64,000 nucleotides of DNA from Ixodes scapularis (Eukaryota; Arthropoda; Arachnida; Ixodida; Ixodidae): positions 56,176,121 to 56,240,120 of the forward strand of contig NW_024609880.1 of NCBI RefSeq assembly GCF_016920785.2, given 5' to 3'. The notes under the pieces were generated by a model, which had not been told where the DNA came from, searched no databases, and worked only from the letters and a program-made list of their open reading frames with translations. Both the position numbers and the translations under genes were made by a program. How positions within the stretch are numbered: position 1 is the first letter of the stretch; the number at the start of each line of letters is the position of its first letter. Below are positions 57,292 to 64,000 of the stretch, in pieces.

Positions 57292-58530
57292 GACGAGGAC
57301 GAAAACACTGCTATTGCCGAGCACTTTGGCCAAGTTTGGGCCATCGAAAATCTGGTTGGCCATAGTACACTTGCCAGCAATGGCCCATTCACAACGTGCT
57401 GCTTGGGTATGTTCTGGCGTAGCCTTTCTGTTCAGTATAATCTCCAAACTTCGGTGGTCTCCGACCTGCTCACAAAGAGCCCGCGCAAAACGTCCCTCAT
57501 TGCTGTTGCCAGCGACGATTACTTCCCGCGGTATCCCCGTAGGAGGTCGGATTTCTTCAACTGGGTCGTGAGAAATGGCTCTACAATCACGCGTTATTAT
57601 ACTATCCAAGACTGTACTTGCCTTCTGCGATTGAATAGGCTCGCCCACATTGCCTTAGAGTTCAGATACATGAGCTTGTCCTGATTCTGTACTGGCTACG
57701 TCGGGCTTACTCTGTGTCTGGTTGAGCAGGTCGGTGGGCCCTGTATGTCCCACTTTGGTTAGCATCTTCGGCGATAATTATTTCTCGTTGTATTCCCGGC
57801 GGAGGTCTGATCTGCTCGTCTTTATTTGTCGGCTGTATGCTGTCCATTCTCTTTTCCGCGATATCGGGGACATGTTTCTCCGGGCCGAACTTGACCGTGT
57901 CATCTCTGAGAGCTTCGGAATTGTGAGTGCTTTCTTGGAAGTCGCCATTGTCGCACTGTGTCCCAGAGTTCTTCAGTGCGGAGAGGATTCCATTCTGCTG
58001 ACACCGAGTTAAGTCGGTGTGACTTCCCTCAGAAACTTCAGCTTCTGTTTCGTTTCCCGCATCTGTACAATTTCTGATCTCGTATATTGCTTCAACCGCA
58101 GGCTGGTTAAGCCCCATCTCAGCGCCAGGGCTTCTCGGCATTTTCTCCAATTTTTCTACCCGTAGTTCTAGTTCAGCTACCTTGTTTCGAAAATGAGATA
58201 TTTTCTCCCGCAGATTCGGGTCATCAAGCCGCTGTATCCTTTCGTTCATGCTTTTCTCTATAGTTCCTCTAATCTTTGCGCATACGTCCTGTTTACTGCG
58301 TCATTCATTCTATCACCTTCGTTCGCCTTGACCTTCAGACCAGTGATCGTCTCGATAGAGCTTGTCAGATTCTGGTCCATGTCTACATCTGCTGGGCGGA
58401 CGAGGAGAACCGTTGCGGTCGTCGACTCCGGAGCGGTGAGAAAAGGCTTGCCTTGGCTCACCTCGATAGCAGTCCCTGGGTATGGACGGTCTGGGGTCCT
58501 AGGACGCTCCGTTTCACAGGCGTCGAGCAA
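57286..58530 (-). pseudogene. LINE ORF1 protein, coiled coil and start of SGNH domain (broken)
   Basis: Three minus-strand frames in order. 58258-58530 is an N-terminal part with RMNDAVNRTYAQRLEEL. 57707-58249 is charged and heptad-like at its start (KISHFRNKVAELELRVEKLE), a probable coiled coil. 57286-57648 contains REVIVAGNSNEGRFARALCE, which fits block I of SGNH hydrolases (GDSN with Asp replaced by Asn). Frames change between the pieces. A phrase close to the SGNH start also closes the middle piece (QREIIIAEDANQ), so the segment has been partly duplicated. The rest of the domain is cut off by the 25-bp minisatellite. Confidence 0.65.
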
Positions 58531-58945
58531 CCCGTTGTGAGCTAGGCCTCCTGTCAGGATAAGCGATGTGTCAGGTAGCGGTGCATCTGCGCTTGTGTCC
58601 TCATGACTTTCACCCCATCTGGTTGGTTGGTTGGTTGGTTGTGTTGTTTGCCAGACGTGACATTTGCCTCACTCACGGTGGGCACGTTTCACGGGCCTGG
58701 GTTATTGTAGGTTGATGAGGGTGAATGCGGGGAAAGGGAAGGGAAAATATGGTGATGAAGGGGTCCGGGGATGACGAGGGAAGCGTTAGCAAAATAATGA
58801 CTAAACACGTTTCGCGGGCAAAAAAAAAAAAGATTAGGGCCGTTAAGACGAACTGTGACTTATGTTCAAACAATGCTGTACACGACAGAACCCCATAGCG
58901 CGCACCAGCAAGCACAAAATAAATAATGAGAGTACTTATATCGAC
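58531..58945. other. Unannotated stretch with (TTGG)n
   Basis: A ggttggttggttggttggtt run at about 58621. Otherwise no recognised element or gene. Confidence 0.5.
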
Positions 58946-58946
58946 C

Positions 58947-59125
58947 TAACTATACCTCGTTTCACCCCACGTGCGAGCGAAGGCAAAGCTGGAAGCGCGA
59001 GCACGAAAGCTCCCCGCGCTCAGGCTTTGCTCGAGCACGCGAGCTGGGGAGAAGCGCTAAAAGCGCTGGTCCCGCGCTCTCAGCCCCGGCCCCGCCCGCA
59101 GATATGGCGAAACGAAGTATAGGCT
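58947..59125. mobile_element. Short GC-rich MITE
   Basis: ctatacctcgtttcacc and its imperfect inverse gcgaaacgaagtatag bound about 175 bases with pairing inside (ctccccgcgctc, gagctggggag). Confidence 0.55.
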
Positions 59126-59149
59126 ACCGTTCTAAAGTTTCTTACACGT

Positions 59150-62100
59150 CACAGTCACAGTCTTGAGAGTAGTTCGCACGCGCTCAAAAAACAAAACACA
59201 AATTTTCTCAGCCGTATGCACGTGGAAGTTGGTCCCTTCGGAAATAATGTAGCTTCGAGCGTGAAAGGAATGTCCAGCCCTCTCAGGCAGTTCAAGAATT
59301 CAATTCGTTCGGATGCGTAGTGTTCGCACTTAAAAAATATGTGTTCAATTGTCTCTTGTTGGTCACAGTGTTGGCAATTAGGGCCGGCCGCTTTTCCGAT
59401 CCGGTACAAGTTAACGTTTGTATAAGCGGAATCTGATCTAAGACGGTGAAGAAGGGAAGCAAACTTGCGTGTTAAGCCCCGCGTACATGCCGGGGAGGCG
59501 GGTCATGCGCTGCAATTCTTGAAACCGGATGTCTATGTTGTATCCAGGTTTGGATTGCTATTTTTGAGTCAGTCTGGGTCGGAAGCTGTAAAGTAGCAGT
59601 AGGTAGGAGCAGGGCGTTGGAAGCCAGTTGGTCCGCCTTCTCATTGCCAAGAATGCCAACATGTGAAGGTATCCATTGCACTCGAATGTTACAGCCTCGG
59701 AAAACAAGTAGACGTCCCAAGTTAAATATATCACGAGTCATGTTGGCATTAACGCCTCTGCCACTTCGAATGCTCTGCACTGCACACTGGGAGTCCGTTG
59801 CGAGCAGCCAGTTTCCTGGTGGCCTTTTCAAGATATAAAGAAGAGCTGCGTGAATTCCACAAAGCTCGGCCGTAGTCGATGAAACTGCGTGATCAAGCCG
59901 TCCTGACCAAGAATGGTGTTCTGATGGGATATGGTATGCCGCGGACGCGGAATCGTTAATGAGATTAACAGAGCCATCAGTGAATATGATCTTAAATGAA
60001 GCGTGGCGGGACGCCAGGACGTCTTCCGTCAAGGCACGGCTGACCAGCGAGGAATGCTGTGATTTTCCATGAAAGCCAGGGATGTCATCATATACGGTGA
60101 ATGGATGCTCACTCCACGGTGAATCGGCTGGAGAACGCTGAACAGCTGGTGTAGATCCGAGCGCCTCTATCAAAGTGTTGCAGTGTCTGCCATAATGAGA
60201 ACAGTGCCGCCGTTGGATATCCTCGTAAAGAGAACCACCGCTGCTCGACTGGGCGAGTCGAACCAGATGGCGAAGAGCTCGTTCCTTAGCGTTCAAAGAT
60301 ACTGGCATTTCCTGGGCCTCAATCCACGTTGCCTCTATTCGAGAGTAAGAGGGGAGTCCTAGGGCCATCCTTAGTCCAGCGCGATGACGTCGTTCCACCT
60401 GATCCCACAGAGAGTGAGTGGGGGGGCAAGTACGGCGCGACATAAAGAATTCGAGACAGGTTCAGCGCTCGATGCACGTTAGTTAGGGCTCGAGGAGTTG
60501 GTCCCCAATCAAGGCCACGAAGCCTACGAATAAGAGAGGTTGTCATCGTGCTTTGCCGTACAAGAGTAGTTACGTGGCGACGAAAGCAGAGCCGCGAGTC
60601 GAGATCAACGCCCAGATAACGGTAGTTTCGCACACGTGGCAATCGGATCCCAGATAAAGTTAAACGTGGAAACCCGTGGCGAAGAGGACGGCGGGAACAT
60701 GCGAGCACAGCCGTCTTTTCTGCCGAGATGGAGAGACCGAGGTCTTTCAGCATGTTTGCAACTCGCTTAAGGCAGGTTTGCATAAAAGGGCGAAGCATAC
60801 GGCGATCGGAATGGGAAGCCCACAAACAAATGTCGTCAGCATAAATTATCATGATGTGATGAGTCCATGCACAGTGGTAGCGTTGCCATTACGACGTTGA
60901 AGAGTGTCGGGCTTAGACAGCTACCTTGAGGTAGTCCCCGCAGCAGTGGGCGAACAGCACCTTCAAACGTTCCCAGGCGGACACTGATAGTCCTGCCGTT
61001 CAGGAAATCTTCGAAATATCTTAACATCCTTCCCGTTACGCCAAGATGTCTCAAGCACGCAAGAACAACATCATGGGGAACAGAGTCAAATGCGCGTTCC
61101 ACGTCTAAAAATACTGCCAAGCCTGTATGTCCCTGGGAACGGGCGTCTTCCAATGCTGACGTGAGAGTCGCAATGCAGTCAGCGGTGCAACGTTCGCTTC
61201 TGAATCCTGCGAGCTCAGGGGGAAGAGTTTCAGTATCGTCAAGGAACCACTGAAGGCGTGTAAGGATCAGGCGCTCTAAAAGCTTGCCAACGCATGATGT
61301 CAAAGATATCGGGCGATAGGATGACGACTCCAAGGAGGGCTTGCCGCGCTTTAAAAGGGGTGTTACTAATGCGTGTTTCCATTCTTGAGGGATCACACCC
61401 GAAGACCAAACTGAATTTAGACGTTCGAGTAAGGAGCTGCGTGACTGATAGCTGAGATTTCGTAATGCTTGATATGTTATGTGATCAGGCCTGGGAGCGC
61501 TGTGACGCTTGCATCTTCGAAGAGCAGCTTCCAGTTCTGACATGGTGAGGGGGTGGTCCAGATTCTGCGGACTTCGCGATGGGCCAGTCAGCGATAGGGG
61601 CCGCGATGACCTTACAGGACGTGGAGCAACGACGAAGCGTATCGCAAATTCGTCGGCAAGTTGACATAATGCCAAGCCAGTTTTTAAACTAAGAGCAACG
61701 AACACGTCTCGAGGTGTCGGAGATCCACTCATACCTCTGAGCACTTTATAGATCTTCGGCTTCGGTGTACATGGGGTCAGTGACGAGCAGAACTGGCGAA
61801 ATTGTCAGCGACGAATTACTCGGGTGTGCCGGCGTAAGGCTGACGTTATACGGCGACACACAACCCAATCGGCGATCTTGCCAGAGCGGAGCGCACGGCG
61901 CTGGGCACGACGGCGAGCTGCCCGAAGACGAAGAAATTTCAAGTCCGGGCTAGGTTGCGATACTCTGAGTGTGATTTTTGTTGTAGATTGGACGAGGCAG
62001 CTTGGAATTGCTTTAAGGATATCCTCTAACGGATCGAGAGACAGAAGACTTTTCCGGAACAGGTCCCAATTGGTTACATGGTATAGACGACGCGGCAAGC

Positions 62101-63998
62101 GGCCCACCCTGGGTATACTCATCAAAACTGGGAGATGATCGCTTCCGCGCGTGTCCACGTCCAGCGACCAATATACGTCAAGATCGGGCGAGGCGAAACT
62201 AAGGTCGAGGACGCTAGGCTTCCCGCGATGGCCGAAAAATGTTGGAGAGCCATCATTTAAGAGCACCAAGTCTGTAGATTCAATGGCGTCTGCAAGAGAT
62301 GTGCCCCGCGGCGTCGTGCGTTCACTACCCCACGAAGGGTGATGCGCGTTAAAGTCTCCACATAGAAGCAGAGAACCGGGGAACTGTCGACGTAAAATTT
62401 GAATGCTCTTCGCATCGAAGCGACCCGCAGGAGATATATACACGGATACAATAGTCACCCTAAAAGAACCAAATATGACAGTGCAAGCCGCGAACTCTGC
62501 TGTTTCGGTACACAGATGTGACACATCTTCTGCAGCTTGTTGAATGGTGGAGTGAACAAAAACCGAAGCTCGCGACAGGCTGTTTGGGTCAGATACGGCA
62601 CTTCCATAATGAACATATGGCTGAATTCGAGATGCAGGTGGGAGCCGGCCTTCCGAGATTGCAAGTATACACCTTTGCAAGTGGGATCCCGGCTTAACCT
62701 CGAACCGCGCGCCAAGGTGAGGCGGACCTACTCTCCAGCCAGGACGCTTGCTGGTTGTCGTACAATGCTGCCAAGCGTCTCTCGCCGAAGCATACACCAC
62801 TGAGCGCAGAAAGAAATTTAAAAAAAAAATAACTATAAAACGTACACGTGTCGTCTTCGACCGCGAAAGAGCACGGATAATTAAATAAAATGCCTAAACC
62901 GGTAACAAATCGAAAAATTTCTAAAATATCTAAAGTCTCAAGGCGCTCTTCAGAATGGGCCACAAGTCGCATGGCCTTTGCATCAACGATGGCTGCGCTC
63001 GCGGCAGCTCTGGCTTCCACAACATGCAGGAACAGAGGCTGCGACCGTTATTGAGTCAGCTCCAACCCTTAAAGATGCCCCGTCCTACAATATGTGATGC
63101 TACGGTTCTGTCTGGATACCTCCTCCTGCGTTCCGAGACAGTAAGTGTGCCGCTAACGTTAGCCATCGGCGATGCAGCAAACGGCACCATCTTGTCATCG
63201 CGCACCCCACTGACGTGCCCCTAGCGCACCCCAGCATGGCGGAAACGGTACGGGGCGCCAGCATCGCTCAAAATGGCAGCGCACAGGAGCCTTTCTTGCA
63301 AACGTGTATAGGCACTGGCGTAGAAGCAAGATAATATTGCAACTCAGGTAGTTTAGAGGCGATGCTGCGGGCATTCCATTGTAAAATAGAGGGACAGACT
63401 GCCATTATGATAATGCTAAGCATGATAAGGACCTTCATCGCAGGAAGCTTTCGATTAAAGGTTCTATCAGCCCAATGAAATGCAGTAACTTGTCTGCTCA
63501 TGAGTACTTTATGAAGGGTAAAAAATCTCGTACTGCAATGAATATCTGGCGAACGATGCTAGAGAACGAAGAGGAGCCGGAGAAAATTTGAGGCGGACGT
63601 GAATCTGCGATTTTCGGTGCGGTGTCTGGGAGTTCCTGTGCGGGCTTCGGTGAAGGCCGCATTTGCACTTGAGGAGCCGACGTTCTAGAGCTGCTGCACA
63701 GTACGTCTTTGAAGCTTCGTTTCTCGTTTTCGTTGACAGAGGACATGGGGACCGACGTGGTACCTGGATCGATGTTTACGGCACTTGATGTCTCGGAGAG
63801 AGGTGAAGAGGTCGACTTATCAGCGCAATTTTGTTGCACCTGGCGTCGTCGCGAATGTCTTCGCCTCTGTGGGTGTTCCGGGGAAGAGCCGACGACTTCT
63901 GGTGCAGCTTGTGCTTCCGGCACAGCCTGCGCATCAGTATACGCTTGTCAAATGCTGCTCGTGCTTGCGCAAACGGCACGTTGTTCTCGCAGCAATAG
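59150..63998 (-). pseudogene. RNase H-bearing LINE ('LINE C'), nearly complete but broken
   Basis: Minus strand, 5' to 3'. The ORF1 tail is at 63498-63998 (NNVPFAQARAAFDKR, then Pro/Ser-rich). ORF2 starts near 63440 with ILQWNARSIASKLPEL. Next comes an inserted segment, the endonuclease at 61805-62640 (LLCGDFNAHHPSWG, GSDHLPVL), and the reverse transcriptase at 60836-61744 (LAGFRSERCTADCIATL, AVFLDVERAFDSVPHDVV, LRGLPQGSCLSP). After a frameshift near 60845 comes MIIYADDICLWA, with the intact YADD box. After another frameshift comes RNase H at 59472-60443 (IIFTDGS, TTAELCGIHAAL, ATDSQCAV, IPSHVGILGNEKAD). A C-terminal CQHC...H....C finger lies at 59155-59409. The layout fits the I/R1 group. 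It looks younger than LINEs A and B. Confidence 0.88.
62665..63295. mobile_element. Unidentified insertion in the LINE C endonuclease
   Basis: The endonuclease reads up to IHVC at about 63296 and resumes with SRKAGSHLHLEF/ASRIQPYVHYGS near 62680-62620. Between them lie about 600 bases without endonuclease motifs. ttgcaa followed by gtata occurs at both edges (62665 and 63297), a possible but imperfect target duplication. Confidence 0.45.
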
Positions 63999-64000
63999 CG

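Noticed and set aside
61765..62342. Plus-strand frames opposite the LINE C endonuclease
   Set aside because: Antisense shadows; the minus strand carries GDFNAHH and GSDHLPVL.

Overview
The window reads as nuclear DNA of an animal, most likely an ixodid (hard) tick. This rests on spliced exons with GT-AG boundaries, APE-type LINEs whose ORF1 carries an SGNH-hydrolase domain, a tRNA-headed SINE, and very dense DNA-transposon debris. The species cannot be named from the sequence alone. I see no bacterial genes, operons or CRISPR array.

One host gene is clear. The 3' end of a glycoside hydrolase family 31 (alpha-glucosidase / maltase type) gene lies on the + strand in six exons (875-931, 4248-4390, 5694-5782, 6588-6637, 7452-7625, 9443-9511). 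They join into one open frame of 193 codons plus stop. The catalytic barrel lies upstream of base 1. The introns hold several short transposons (a hAT element with an 8-bp target duplication at 1075-1787, PIF/Harbinger-like MITEs, a degenerate GACGTCGTCCTA repeat) and a tRNA-Ser(AGA) pseudogene. A second, weak candidate transcription unit (TATA box, possible exons, AATAAA) lies at 25.9-27.5 kb.

From 9.7 to 23.4 kb the DNA is mobile. Two 1.47-kb foldback elements stand head to tail right after the GH31 stop. A decayed LINE (14.0-19.0 kb, minus) was entered by a hAT element (16227-17679, 8-bp duplication), which was itself entered by a SINE (16840-17135). A second decayed LINE follows (19.4-21.7 kb, minus), then a piece of SGNH-type ORF1 broken by a MITE, then a 61-bp minisatellite. 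From 24.3 to 32.9 kb lies a mostly gene-free block bounded by matching inverted termini flanked by TA.

The most striking object is at 33549-56839: a 23.3-kb near-perfect inverted repeat. Its left arm is about 8.9 kb, its right arm about 10.2 kb, and the spacer 4.15 kb. Its outer ends start within an array of ~18-bp 'CAATTCGGCT' repeats and are flanked on both sides by the same 9-bp direct repeat AAAAGTTTC. That is the structure of a foldback transposon on a giant scale. The arms are not identical copies: the right arm carries a 1.47-kb foldback element with its own 10-bp target duplication (the empty site is preserved in the left arm), and the left arm carries a private 177-bp tandem duplication. 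The spacer holds several short hairpin transposons of hAT, Kolobok/piggyBac and PIF/Harbinger type. No transposase was recognised in the palindrome.

The last 7 kb holds the start of another SGNH-type ORF1 (57.3-58.5 kb, minus), a MITE, and a nearly complete RNase H-bearing LINE (59.1-64.0 kb, minus) with a few frameshifts and a split endonuclease domain. All coordinates were read by eye; edges may be off by a base or two.
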